Positions 1 to 8,385 of a stretch of 41,652 nucleotides of DNA are shown here, one piece after another. Location: assembly GCA_934426255.1 (NCBI GenBank), contig CAKRYD010000023.1, forward strand, positions 1 through 41,652, given 5' to 3'. Source of the DNA: an uncultured Bacteroidaceae bacterium (GTDB lineage: Bacteria > Bacteroidota > Bacteroidia > Bacteroidales > Bacteroidaceae). Made by a program: the position numbers and the translations under genes. Numbering within the stretch: position 1 is the first letter of the stretch; the number at the start of each line of letters is the position of its first letter. Below the pieces are notes generated by a model that did no database searches, was not told where the DNA came from, and saw nothing but the letters and a program-made list of their open reading frames with translations.

Positions 1-272
1 ACGTTATAAGGGACTCGTGCTATTTCTTTCTGAACCATATCGTAGGGCTCACCCATGAAACGTTTGATTGAATATATCGTACGCTTCGGGTTGGTAATGG
101 CCTGACGCTTTGCAGGGTCACCGACCTTACGTTCGCCACCTTCTACGAATGCAACTACTGAAGGAGTTGTGCGCTTGCCTTCGCTGTTTGCTATTACTAC
201 AGGTTCGTTACCTTCAAATACTGCAACGCAACTGTTTGTAGTTCCTAAGTCGATTCCAATAATCTTTCCCAT
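1..272 (-). CDS. dnaK: Chaperone DnaK (Hsp70), N-terminal part only
   Basis: About 90 residues are visible, beginning MGKIIGIDLGTTNSCVAVFE, the phosphate-1 loop of the Hsp70 ATPase domain. The following segment (NSEGKRTTPSVVAF, then VGDPAKRQAITNPKRTIYSIKRFMG) is the standard DnaK N-terminus. The gene reads leftwards and is cut by the window edge, so nothing can be said about the substrate-binding domain. DnaK is the cytosolic ATP-dependent foldase working with DnaJ and GrpE. The ATG at 272 is the only sensible start. The 117-bp leader contains a sigma-54-like motif and a small hairpin at 314-327 (5-bp stem closing a GCAA tetraloop on the transcribed strand). Confidence 0.97.
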   Translation of the reverse strand, partial: MGKIIGIDLGTTNSCVAVFEGNEPVVIANSEGKRTTPSVVAFVEGGERKVGDPAKRQAITNPKRTIYSIKRFMGEPYDMVQKEIARVPYN

Positions 273-339
273 AATGTTATTCTTTTTATTTGTTTATATT
301 CAAGTTTTCTGTAGTAGCTTGCGCTACGCTTTTCAATAC

Positions 340-355
340 TACAACTTGCGTGCCA
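340..355 (-). promoter_or_regulatory. Sigma-54-like -24/-12 motif upstream of dnaK
   Basis: On the minus strand the sequence reads TTTGGCACGCAAGTTGTA. This is the TGGCAC-N5-TTGCA arrangement of RpoN promoters with the correct spacing. The -24 half is perfect; the -12 half has TTGTA instead of TTGCA, so the usually invariant GC is GT. It lies about 70 bp before the dnaK start. No good TTTG/TAnnTTTG housekeeping promoter was seen in the same leader. RpoN control is an inference from the motif alone. Confidence 0.35.
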
Positions 356-382
356 AACTTGCATTGCACTAAGATTTGACAG

Positions 383-418
383 AAAGAAATAGTCCGATTC
401 TCATGAAGAACCGGACTA
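383..418 (-). terminator. Rho-independent terminator of alaS
   Basis: Arms 390-401 and 407-418 (TAGTCCG against CGGACTA, then TTCT against AGAA with one mismatch) form a 12-bp stem with a 5-nt loop. In the minus direction the stem is followed by TTTCTTTCT. It lies 28 bp past the alaS stop. The plus-strand side also has CTTCCTTTTT, so it may act in both directions. Confidence 0.75.
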
Positions 419-445
419 CTTCCTTTTTCGATGGATATGGTAAAG

Positions 446-3064
446 CTATAAAGCTGCCAACTCTATCACTTTCTCTATGGCTGCATTGAGGCCGTCGGGA
501 TTCTTTCCGCCGGCTGTGGCAAAATGCGGTGCTCCTCCACCGCCTCCCTGTATCAGGCGAGCTGCCTCGCGCACCATCCGGCCGGCATCCAACTTATGTT
601 CTGCCACGAGGTCTTTGCTCAACATGACTGTCAGTGTGGGCTTTCCGGCTGCAATGCTGCCGAATACAAACAGTAAGCTGCCCGGAACATCATTGGCTAT
701 CTTGAATGCAATGTTTTTCACTACGTCGGCCGGTATGCCCATCTTGCATTTGATAACCTTCACGCCATTAACGGTTTCTGCCGTGTCCTTAAGCTTGGCA
801 GCCAATTGCTCTTCCTTTTCTTTCACATAGGTTTCGACTTTGCGTTTCAGCTCTGCATTGTCGTCCAATGCCTTTTTGACCATTGCGGGCAGGTCTTTTG
901 CATTGTTCATCAATTCGCGCATGGCTGTCAGTGTGTCTTGCATCACATATAATGCCTCTTCTGCCGCTTTACCGGTTACGGCTTCAATACGGCGTACGCC
1001 GGCGGCCACGGAACTTTCGGCCAAGATATGGAAGAGGCCTATGCGTCCGGTGCTCTTTGCATGACATCCGCCGCACAGCTCTACACTTTCTCCGAAGCGC
1101 ACGACGCGCACTTTGTCACCATATTTTTCACCGAACAAGGCGATTGCACCCATCTTGCGTGCCTCTTCGATAGGCAGCTCGCGATATTCGTTCAATGGCA
1201 AGTCTTCGCGAATATGCGCATTTACGATACGTTCTACCTGGCGAAGCTCTTCGGGCGTGACTTTCTGGAAATGCGAGAAGTCGAAACGCAGATAGTCGGA
1301 AGTAACCAACGAGCCTTTTTGCTCTACGTGCGTTCCAAGCACCTGTCGCAATGCCTGGTCGAGCAAATGAGTGGCCGTATGATTGGCTTCGCTTGCATGC
1401 CGGCGCGACACATCGACTTTTGCTGTAAATTCGGCTTCGGGCTTGACGGGTAGCTTTTCGGTTATGTGAATGGGAAGATTGTTTTCTCTGCGTGTGTCTG
1501 TAATTTGTATCGTCTCGTCGGCATTTGTCAATACTCCGCGATCGCCTACCTGTCCGCCCATTTCGGCATAGAAAGGCGTTACATCCAAGACCAATTCAAA
1601 GAACGTGCGTTTCTTCTGAACTACTTTGCGATAGCGCAGTATGTGGCATGCTGTTTCCAAACTGTCCCAACCTACAAAGCGGGTTTCTCCTTCGCGAACG
1701 GTGGTCCAATCTCCTGTCTCTACACTGGCTGCATTGCGGGCTCTCTCTTTCTGCTTTTGCATTTCTTCATTGAACGATGCCGTGTCGACCGTGAGCCCTT
1801 GCTCGGCACATATCAGTTCCGTCAAATCAAGCGGAAAGCCATAGGTATCAAAAAGCATGAAAGCCTGCGAGCCGTCTACAACACTTGCACCGCGTTTCTT
1901 GGTTTCGGCAATCACTCCGTCGAGCAGGTTGATGCCGGTAGCCAGTGTGCGTAGGAACGACTCCTCTTCTTCTTTCATCACCTTTGAGATAAGTACTTTC
2001 TGTGCTTCTAATTCGGGATAGGCTTTTCCCATTTCATTGATTAAGGTAGGCAGCAATTTATACATGAAAGCCTCCTGGAATCCAAGGAAAGTATATCCGT
2101 AACGCACGGCACGGCGCAGGATGCGTCGTATAACGTAGCCGGCTTTGGCGTTACTGGGAAGTTGGCCGTCGGCAATGCTGAAAGCTATGGCACGCACATG
2201 GTCTGCTATGACGCGCATGGCCACATCTTTTTTCTCGTCCTTGCCATACTCCGTAGACGAAAGGCGGCTTATTTCTTTTATCAGTGGCTGGAAAACATCG
2301 GTATCATAATTGGAATTCTTGCCCTGCATCACGGCGCACAAGCGTTCAAAACCCAATCCGGTGTCTATGACATGCTTAGGCAGGGGCTCGAGCGAGTGGT
2401 CGGCCTTTCGGTTGTATTGCATAAATACAAGATTCCAGATTTCTATCACATGCGGATTGTCTTTGTTGACGAGCGAAGCACCGCTTACGGCCTTTTTCTC
2501 TTCTTCGGAGCGAAGGTCTATATGGATTTCCGAACAGGGGCCGCAAGGACCTGTATCGCCCATTTCCCAAAAGTTATCGTGCTTGTTTCCATTGATAATG
2601 TGGTCTTTGGGCAAAAAACGTTCCCAATAGCCGGCGGCCTCGTCATCGCGCTTGAGACCCTCGTCGGGTGCTCCCTCAAATACGGTGGCATAAAGATTGG
2701 CCGGGTCTATCTTCAGAACGTCTACCAAATATTCCCAGGCCCAACTGATGGCCTCTTTCTTGAAATAGTCACCGAAACTCCAATTTCCCAACATCTCGAA
2801 CATCGTATGATGATAGGTGTCGTGGCCTACTTCTTCCAAATCGTTGTGTTTGCCGCTCACGCGCAAGCATTTCTGCGAATCGGTACAGCGACGGCTTTTG
2901 GGCTCTCGATTACCGAGGATGATATCCTTAAACTGGTTCATGCCGGCATTTGTAAACATCAATGTCGGGTCGTCTTTGATTACCATCGGAGCCGATGGCA
3001 CTATCAGGTGGCCATGCCGCTCAAAGAACTTCTTGAAGCTCTCTCTTATTTCATTTGCTGTCAT
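446..3064 (-). CDS. alaS: Alanyl-tRNA synthetase
   Basis: This 872-residue protein is full length for bacterial AlaRS. It charges tRNA-Ala and edits mischarged Ser/Gly. The class II catalytic core is N-terminal: it begins TANEIRESFKKFFERHGH, then TLMFTNAGMNQFKD, and GDTGPCGPCSEIH follows. The editing domain has the zinc motif H562-T-A-T-H566 and C664-G-G-C-H668, the same spacing as in characterised AlaRS. The C-terminal C-Ala domain ends in a Gly-rich stretch (QGGGGGAPHFATAGG), typical of the family. The gene is monocistronic by appearance, with its own promoter at 3093-3124 and a terminator at 383-418. It is transcribed divergently from a MerR-type regulator whose promoter overlaps its own. 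Confidence 0.99.
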   Translation of the reverse strand: MTANEIRESFKKFFERHGHLIVPSAPMVIKDDPTLMFTNAGMNQFKDIILGNREPKSRRCTDSQKCLRVSGKHNDLEEVGHDTYHHTMFEMLGNWSFGDYFKKEAISWAWEYLVDVLKIDPANLYATVFEGAPDEGLKRDDEAAGYWERFLPKDHIINGNKHDNFWEMGDTGPCGPCSEIHIDLRSEEEKKAVSGASLVNKDNPHVIEIWNLVFMQYNRKADHSLEPLPKHVIDTGLGFERLCAVMQGKNSNYDTDVFQPLIKEISRLSSTEYGKDEKKDVAMRVIADHVRAIAFSIADGQLPSNAKAGYVIRRILRRAVRYGYTFLGFQEAFMYKLLPTLINEMGKAYPELEAQKVLISKVMKEEEESFLRTLATGINLLDGVIAETKKRGASVVDGSQAFMLFDTYGFPLDLTELICAEQGLTVDTASFNEEMQKQKERARNAASVETGDWTTVREGETRFVGWDSLETACHILRYRKVVQKKRTFFELVLDVTPFYAEMGGQVGDRGVLTNADETIQITDTRRENNLPIHITEKLPVKPEAEFTAKVDVSRRHASEANHTATHLLDQALRQVLGTHVEQKGSLVTSDYLRFDFSHFQKVTPEELRQVERIVNAHIREDLPLNEYRELPIEEARKMGAIALFGEKYGDKVRVVRFGESVELCGGCHAKSTGRIGLFHILAESSVAAGVRRIEAVTGKAAEEALYVMQDTLTAMRELMNNAKDLPAMVKKALDDNAELKRKVETYVKEKEEQLAAKLKDTAETVNGVKVIKCKMGIPADVVKNIAFKIANDVPGSLLFVFGSIAAGKPTLTVMLSKDLVAEHKLDAGRMVREAARLIQGGGGGAPHFATAGGKNPDGLNAAIEKVIELAAL

Positions 3065-3088
3065 TGCAATTCTTTTTTAGCTGAAAAC

Positions 3089-3120
3089 TTTGCAAAGTTA
3101 GCGGTTTTTCTGTACATTTG
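3089..3120 (+). promoter_or_regulatory. Promoter of the MerR-family gene
   Basis: TTTG at 3089-3092 and TACATTTG at 3113-3120, separated by 20 bp, match the Bacteroidetes consensus. The predicted start lies near 3127, leaving a leader of roughly 37 nt before the ATG at 3164. It shares almost all its sequence with the alaS promoter on the other strand. Confidence 0.8.
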
Positions 3121-3124
3121 CAAA
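3093..3124 (-). promoter_or_regulatory. alaS promoter (Bacteroidetes type)
   Basis: On the minus strand TTTG (3124-3121) is followed, after exactly 20 bp, by TAACTTTG (3100-3093), matching the Bacteroidetes -33/-7 consensus TTTG and TAnnTTTG. The start point would fall near 3086, giving a leader of about 22 nt. The element is interleaved with the opposing merR promoter. Confidence 0.8.
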
Positions 3125-3163
3125 TGTTCTTTAAGTAAAGACGATTGTTTTACATTGTTTTCT

Positions 3164-3532
3164 ATGGCATTAAATCAAAACAAGAACCTGAAGCAGTATT
3201 ATTCCATCAGTGAAGTTGCCGAAAAATTCGGAGTGGCAGAATCATTGCTGCGCTATTGGGAACAAGAATTTCCCCAGATAAAGCCGCACAAAGCCGGACG
3301 CAACATCCGCCAATATACTGCCGAAGACATTGAGACCATTCAAGTGGTATACAACCTGCTGAAAGTGCGCGGGCTCAAAATAGCCAAAGCGCGTGAAATG
3401 CTCAAGATGAACAAAAAAGGCGAACAAGACACCAGTGAAGTCATAGACCGGTTAAAAACGATTCGTCAAAAACTGGTAGGCCTGCGTCAGGCCATGAACC
3501 AGCTCGACCCCGATTTGATTTCCAAACAGTAA
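3164..3532 (+). CDS. MerR-family transcriptional regulator
   Basis: This 122-residue protein has an N-terminal MerR-type winged helix: YYSISEVAEKFGVAESLLRYWEQEF, then a wing with NIRQYTAEDIETIQVVYNLLKVRGLKIAKA. The C-terminal 40 residues are a short helical dimerisation segment (SEVIDRLKTIRQKLVGLRQAMNQL) without an effector domain or Cys metal site. Small regulators of this shape are common in Bacteroidetes and their targets are mostly unknown. The start is the ATG at 3164 because the promoter ends just upstream; the open frame to the left is antisense to alaS and not part of the gene. It is convergent with the cardiolipin synthase gene. Confidence 0.9.
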   Translation: MALNQNKNLKQYYSISEVAEKFGVAESLLRYWEQEFPQIKPHKAGRNIRQYTAEDIETIQVVYNLLKVRGLKIAKAREMLKMNKKGEQDTSEVIDRLKTIRQKLVGLRQAMNQLDPDLISKQ

Positions 3533-3539
3533 CAGCCGC

Positions 3540-3581
3540 GAATTTGCTGCGTCAGAGAATAATCTCTCGGGCTGCAAATTC
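3540..3581. terminator. Hairpin between convergent merR and cls genes
   Basis: Outer arms GAATTTGC (3540-3547) and GCAAATTC (3574-3581) and inner arms AGAGA (3554-3558) and TCTCT (3563-3567) around an ATAA loop make a 19-nt imperfect stem. No T-run follows on either side, so it may be a 3'-end stabilising or processing structure rather than a classical terminator. It sits just after the merR stop and before the cls stop. Confidence 0.45.
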
Positions 3582-3615
3582 AAAATCACAGGCTTTATAT
3601 TTTCTACAGAAGGGA

Positions 3616-5082
3616 TTAAAACAACGGAGAAAAGATTCTCACAAACGATTCCAACAGACGGCGGCGGCGATTGCGCCCGTTCCACATATCAAGAGTAATC
3701 GGCTCGCAATCGCGACGAGCCTGCTCATACAGGCTTTTGACCTGCAAAGTAACCTCCTTGTCATAAAAAAACGCGCTATCCTCAAACGTATCGTTAAGAC
3801 TGCGGAAGTCCATGTTGGCAGAACCGACCGAACAGAAACAATCGTCCACAATAAGTGTCTTTGCATGCAACATGCCCGGCTGATAAGCAAGAACTTGTAT
3901 GCCGGCCTTGAGAACATCTCCATAATAAGACTCGTTGGCCCAAGTCATCCAAAAGCCTCCAGGCTTTTCGGGCACCATTATCTCGACTTTCACGCCGCGT
4001 AGCGCAGCAGTCTGCAAAGACTCCAATATGGTTTCGGTAGGCATAAAATAGGGAGTCTGTACCAATATATAGTTCTGCGCATTCTGTATGATATTATTAT
4101 AGGCCATTCTGATGCTGGCCCACTGCCCCAACGGCGCAGAAATGACAATTTGGACAAAAGCACCGCTAACATGCAAAGAATTCAAAGGCGGATAATATTC
4201 GCGACCGGTAATCATCTCGCGCGAAGCATAATACCAATCACTGAAAAATATCTGCTGCAAACTGTAAACCACCGTCCCCTCAAGGCGTGAATGAAGATCC
4301 AGCCATTTGCCCCCGTTTTCGCCACGCAAGTAGCGCAAAGCAATGTTCATGCCGCCAATATAGCCAACACTGCCATCCACCACGACAATTTTGCGGTGAT
4401 TGCGATAGTTCACCCGATGAGACAAACGGCGAAAGTGAACTGGCTGAAACGGCTGGACTTGTACACCGCCACAACGCAGCCGCGCAAAAAAATGACGGCG
4501 AACCGACCAGCACCCCACATCATCATAAAGAAAACGTACAACGACGCCACGGCGAGCCGCATCAATCAAAGCATCAGCCACCAGACGCCCCACAGGATCA
4601 TCGTTGATAATGAAGAATTCCAAATGGACATGATGACGGGCACGGCCTATATCATTCAACAAATTCAGAATAAAGTCATTGCCATCTGTATAGAAACGGG
4701 TGTTATTGCCCGAAAAAGGTTCTGCATAGCAAATCCTGCGCATAAGTTCAACCACACTCCTAAAACGTTGTGGCATATTGTCTGGTAGAGGACACACATA
4801 TTTCAAAACCGTTTTTTGCATCAGCAAATCCAGGCTTTTCTTATTGAAAATGATTTCCCTCCTGATATTTTGTCCGAAAAAGTAATAAAACAACAGGCCA
4901 ATGACCGGAATGAGCAAAATCACCAGAATCCAGGCAATGGTCTTGACTGGCTGACGATTGTCAAGCATCACGGCACCCATGGAGTTGAGCACCAGAAAAG
5001 CATAAAAGGCAATTATGACATATACAACGACAATCACGCAAGCAGACTTGATGGTTTCGTTCACAAAAATAGCACAAAGCAT
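3616..5082 (-). CDS. cls: Cardiolipin synthase (phospholipase D family)
   Basis: This 488-residue inner-membrane enzyme probably condenses two phosphatidylglycerol molecules to cardiolipin. Two N-terminal hydrophobic helices (about residues 12-34 and 47-68, ending FYYFFGQ) precede two PLD domains, each with an HxK(x)4D motif: NHRKIVVVDGSVGYIGGMN in the first and HAKTLIVDDCFCSVGSANMD in the second. Length and arrangement are those of ClsA-type enzymes. The usual start at 5082 keeps the first helix. However, a very good promoter match lies across codons 4-6 (see 5064-5094), so an internal start such as Met35 is a possible alternative. It is convergent with the MerR gene. Confidence 0.95.
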   Translation of the reverse strand: MLCAIFVNETIKSACVIVVVYVIIAFYAFLVLNSMGAVMLDNRQPVKTIAWILVILLIPVIGLLFYYFFGQNIRREIIFNKKSLDLLMQKTVLKYVCPLPDNMPQRFRSVVELMRRICYAEPFSGNNTRFYTDGNDFILNLLNDIGRARHHVHLEFFIINDDPVGRLVADALIDAARRGVVVRFLYDDVGCWSVRRHFFARLRCGGVQVQPFQPVHFRRLSHRVNYRNHRKIVVVDGSVGYIGGMNIALRYLRGENGGKWLDLHSRLEGTVVYSLQQIFFSDWYYASREMITGREYYPPLNSLHVSGAFVQIVISAPLGQWASIRMAYNNIIQNAQNYILVQTPYFMPTETILESLQTAALRGVKVEIMVPEKPGGFWMTWANESYYGDVLKAGIQVLAYQPGMLHAKTLIVDDCFCSVGSANMDFRSLNDTFEDSAFFYDKEVTLQVKSLYEQARRDCEPITLDMWNGRNRRRRLLESFVRIFSPLF

Positions 5083-5094
5083 TTAAAGCGCAAA
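5064..5094 (-). promoter_or_regulatory. Promoter-like element overlapping the cls start
   Basis: On the minus strand TTTG (5094-5091), 19 bp, then TATTTTTG (5071-5064) is a full match to the Bacteroidetes consensus. It spans the annotated start codon, so its transcript would begin near 5057, inside the reading frame. It may be a real promoter for a shorter protein or a chance match in AT-rich sequence. Confidence 0.4.
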
Positions 5095-5141
5095 GCAACA
5101 ATCCTTTTCTTTTGCAAAAAGCACTGGAAAACCGGCAAAAG

Positions 5142-5173
5142 AAAAAAGTCAGGGCATCTCACGACGACCTGAC
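5142..5173 (-). terminator. Terminator downstream of the outer membrane protein gene
   Basis: On the minus strand GTCAGG (5173-5168), a 14-nt loop, and CCTGAC (5153-5148) are followed directly by TTTTTTC. It lies about 95 bp past the stop of the beta-barrel gene and upstream of cls, so it separates the two transcripts. Confidence 0.65.
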
Positions 5174-5268
5174 CTAAAAACGAAATGAACTTATGATATT
5201 AAAAGGCTTCAAATTGAATTGTTCCCGGCTCCTCGGGACATGACCCCGATGCGCCAAAGCCGGAAAAA

Positions 5269-8205
5269 CTAACCACGGCCACCTCCCATCCTACCGGAAG
5301 AGCCGCTTCTGCGATTACCGTTGCGACGATCATTGTCACCACCCTGCTTCATCTTGCCCATACCGCCTCCGAAGAGGTTAAGTTTGTAGAGAAAATGAAC
5401 CATAAAGTAGCTATTGATGCCATTTGACCAGCTGTCCCTGCGCATCTGCGCATTGATGCTGCGGGAAATGTTGCTCTGCTGGTGCAGAATGTCAAATAGT
5501 TGCAGGCTCAAGGTGGCGGCATTGCCAGCTAGGAAGCTCTGCGATATCTGAGCGTTCCAAACGAGCTCGTTCGTGTTCATAGAACGATCGTTAAAACCTC
5601 GACGGCTGTTCATGGCCATGTCAGTTGAAATTGTCATGTTCCATGTTGTATTGATTTGCAAATTGCCGCCATAAGCAAACGTATAAGTATCAAGATTTGA
5701 CAGAGCCTGTAGGTTGGAACGGGAATGGTCGTAATTGATGCTACCGTTCAAACCTGCTTCCAAGAAATCGGTACGATAGGAAAAACGCAGACGATCTCCC
5801 AAAGTCAACGTCTTCATCAAGTTTTTCTCGCTGTCCGAATTTCCGGTACTAATGAAACCGACACTATGCGAGTAGCGCGCATTGACATCTGTCCCTAAGA
5901 AAAACATATTATCTGCGCCCATGGACGTGTTGAACATAAACCAACCATCAGCCGACCAATTGCCGTTGATATTCTCAGGACGCGTTGTGCGAACACCGCT
6001 TTGAGGATCATACGTAACAGCATTACTGATGCTATTGGATACTTGTCGGAACGACATATCTCCGGCAAAACTCTGCTGGCGCTCTTGAATGTACGTATTA
6101 TAATGCAGATTGAAAGTATTGGTCCAAGAAGGCTTCAAACCAGGATTACCCTTGGTTATATATAAAGGATCACTGTTGTCCGTCACATCCAAAAGATCGG
6201 TCATTGAAGGCTGAGAAGACGAACCACGATAGCGCAATTCCAAACGGCTGAACTTATCCATATTCCAACGCAAGCGCACATCGGGAGATATATTGAACAC
6301 ATTGCGAGTCACTACAGTATCCAATTGATTCTTTTTATAATCAAGTTTTGTATTCTGTGGCTGCAGACGCACTCCGGCACTCAAGTTAAAATCATCGTTT
6401 ACATAGCGCAAGCCTATATTGACGGTATGAATGTAGTCCTTATATGTAGCATAACGGCTGTTTTCCATATTCAATGCCTTGTTCAGCGAATCTCCTTGCG
6501 GCAACATGCCGAAAGCATGGGTATTGCCAAGCCCCCACCCTTGTAAAGAATCAAGTTGGTAAAGAGAACGATTGGAATCAGAATAACGGTAACGGAAATT
6601 GTAACTCGTCTGCAAAAACAGCTTTTTCATCAGAGGCTCAGAGTAGCTCAAACGAGCATTATAGTTCCAGTTCTTTGACGGAGAAGTTGAATATTGATTG
6701 GAATACACTTCTTTATTGGCCGAACGTTGGAAATAATAAATATCGGATATGCTGAAACTCCGGCTACGGTTTTTAGAATACTCAAAACCACCATCCAAAG
6801 ATATGCTGCGCCCTTTGTTATTTAACTTGCGTGTAACACCGAGATCCACTTCATATTCATCTTCGTTGCTTGAAGATTTCGATATACGTTTGTTTCGGTT
6901 CACGGCAATAGCCGACAAAACAGGCGACACATTCATTAAATGGTTTGAAAAGAACATAGAATCCAATGGATTGTCTGTCCAATCGTAAGGATTGTCGTTG
7001 AATGTCGCAGACAACCGATCGGAAATGCTTCTTAACTCCTGATGCTTGAAATCGGGACGCACATAAACAGAAGTCATACTATCCGGATTCCATCTCAAAT
7101 TCAGTTCCACATTAACATTGGAATTCCTGCTGAAGCTGTGACTGTTGTCATTGTTAAACGAACTGGAACTTCCGGAATTCAAAAAGGTCTCTGAATTACT
7201 ACGCGAGAGGGCATCCGTATTGGAATAGCCATATCTAATATCTCCACCTATTTGAAAGAAACCGGCCTCGCGTTCTTTCTTCCCGTTGTTCCAGAAATAA
7301 TCCAAACCGAACGATTTATTGGCCGTTAGTCCGTTATTGCCTCTGCGAAAACCCGGTCCACCACCACGAAAACGGCGGTCCCCCACGTTATTCATCGAAC
7401 CATAAAAAGTGAAACGCGAATTATCAGTGAAACGATTGGCAAATAAATTGCCAGAATAACGGTCATGATTGCCATATGCCAAATCCACATTGGACGACCA
7501 AGCCGACTTGAGCTTCTTTTTCATTTCCAAATCAAGCACGGTCTTTTCATTGCCGTCATCAATTCCTGTTTGCTGCGTATAATCGCTTTGCATATCGTAA
7601 GCCTTCACCCTGTTGATAAGAGATACGGGCATATTCTTCATCGCAACTTTAGTATCTCCCTTAAAGAAATCCTTTCCATCTACTCGAATCTCCGACACAG
7701 TTTTGCCGTTGATGGTTATTCCACCGTCATCATCCACGACCGCACCGGGCAGTTTATCTATAAGGGCTTCCAATGTCGCTCCTTCGGGTACACGGTAAGC
7801 TGCTACATTATATATAAATGTATCATTACGCATTTCCAACTTGGCCAAACGTGTCTTGACTGTTGCAGCTTGCACCATTATATCATTTGGTACTAAGGCT
7901 ACATTGTCCAATTTGACCTGCGGAGCTGCTTTCGACAATGTTACATTTTTAAATACAGGATTATAGCCTATGCTTGAAAATTTCAGAATAAACTTTCCTG
8001 CCTTCTTTGCGTTGACGGTAAAAGTTCCTGACTCGGATGTATTTACTCCTGTAACAAAACTGCTGTCAGCTTTCATTAAACGAACCGTAACAAACGGCAA
8101 AGCCGTTTTGTCTTTGCTGTCTACTACCACCCCTGATATGATATAATCCTCAGCAAACATTGTGATAGGTAGCAGTGTTAATACTAAAGTCAGAAACTTT
8201 CTCAT
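5269..8205 (-). CDS. SusC/TonB-receptor-like outer membrane beta-barrel protein
   Basis: This 978-residue exported protein has a signal peptide (RKFLTLVLTLLPITMFAED). A CarboxypepD_reg-like beta-sandwich follows at about residues 22-110 (ISGVVVDSKDKTALPFVTV ... FSSIGYNPV). Residues 130-230 look like a TonB plug (GATLEALIDKLPGAVVDDDG, GKTVSEIRVDGKDFF), and the rest is a long beta-barrel rich in alternating Ser/Asn/Arg/Tyr strands. No SusD partner is adjacent and no TonB box was identified, so it fits the outer-membrane-beta-barrel family whose substrates are unknown. The last 35 residues form an unusual Gly/Arg/Asn-rich tail (GGGMGKMKQGG ... GRMGGGRG) after what looks like the final strand. 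The gene stands alone, with a terminator downstream. Confidence 0.88.
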   Translation of the reverse strand: MRKFLTLVLTLLPITMFAEDYIISGVVVDSKDKTALPFVTVRLMKADSSFVTGVNTSESGTFTVNAKKAGKFILKFSSIGYNPVFKNVTLSKAAPQVKLDNVALVPNDIMVQAATVKTRLAKLEMRNDTFIYNVAAYRVPEGATLEALIDKLPGAVVDDDGGITINGKTVSEIRVDGKDFFKGDTKVAMKNMPVSLINRVKAYDMQSDYTQQTGIDDGNEKTVLDLEMKKKLKSAWSSNVDLAYGNHDRYSGNLFANRFTDNSRFTFYGSMNNVGDRRFRGGGPGFRRGNNGLTANKSFGLDYFWNNGKKEREAGFFQIGGDIRYGYSNTDALSRSNSETFLNSGSSSSFNNDNSHSFSRNSNVNVELNLRWNPDSMTSVYVRPDFKHQELRSISDRLSATFNDNPYDWTDNPLDSMFFSNHLMNVSPVLSAIAVNRNKRISKSSSNEDEYEVDLGVTRKLNNKGRSISLDGGFEYSKNRSRSFSISDIYYFQRSANKEVYSNQYSTSPSKNWNYNARLSYSEPLMKKLFLQTSYNFRYRYSDSNRSLYQLDSLQGWGLGNTHAFGMLPQGDSLNKALNMENSRYATYKDYIHTVNIGLRYVNDDFNLSAGVRLQPQNTKLDYKKNQLDTVVTRNVFNISPDVRLRWNMDKFSRLELRYRGSSSQPSMTDLLDVTDNSDPLYITKGNPGLKPSWTNTFNLHYNTYIQERQQSFAGDMSFRQVSNSISNAVTYDPQSGVRTTRPENINGNWSADGWFMFNTSMGADNMFFLGTDVNARYSHSVGFISTGNSDSEKNLMKTLTLGDRLRFSYRTDFLEAGLNGSINYDHSRSNLQALSNLDTYTFAYGGNLQINTTWNMTISTDMAMNSRRGFNDRSMNTNELVWNAQISQSFLAGNAATLSLQLFDILHQQSNISRSINAQMRRDSWSNGINSYFMVHFLYKLNLFGGGMGKMKQGGDNDRRNGNRRSGSSGRMGGGRG

Positions 8206-8385
8206 CTTTGTCTGATTTTTGTTGTTTGATAGATGTCAATGATGCACGCCACTGAAGCGATACCGTTTCTAAGACAAATCTTAATGATGAAAGTTTAATC
8301 GAAACTTCTTTTTTTTGCAACATGAAAGCTGCACCATCATCCAAATGACAGCTTCTTTTATAAAAGTCGATATTCGGTATAGGAT

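Noticed and set aside
2162..3163. Long open frame to the left of the MerR gene on the plus strand (456 codons in total)
   Set aside because: It is antisense to alaS up to 3064, contains no recognisable domain until the MerR start, and the merR promoter at 3089-3120 lies inside it; only the part from 3164 is real.
8206..8385. Gap between rsmA and the beta-barrel gene examined for a promoter
   Set aside because: Only TAAGATTTG-like near-misses of the -7 element were found; no confident promoter can be named.
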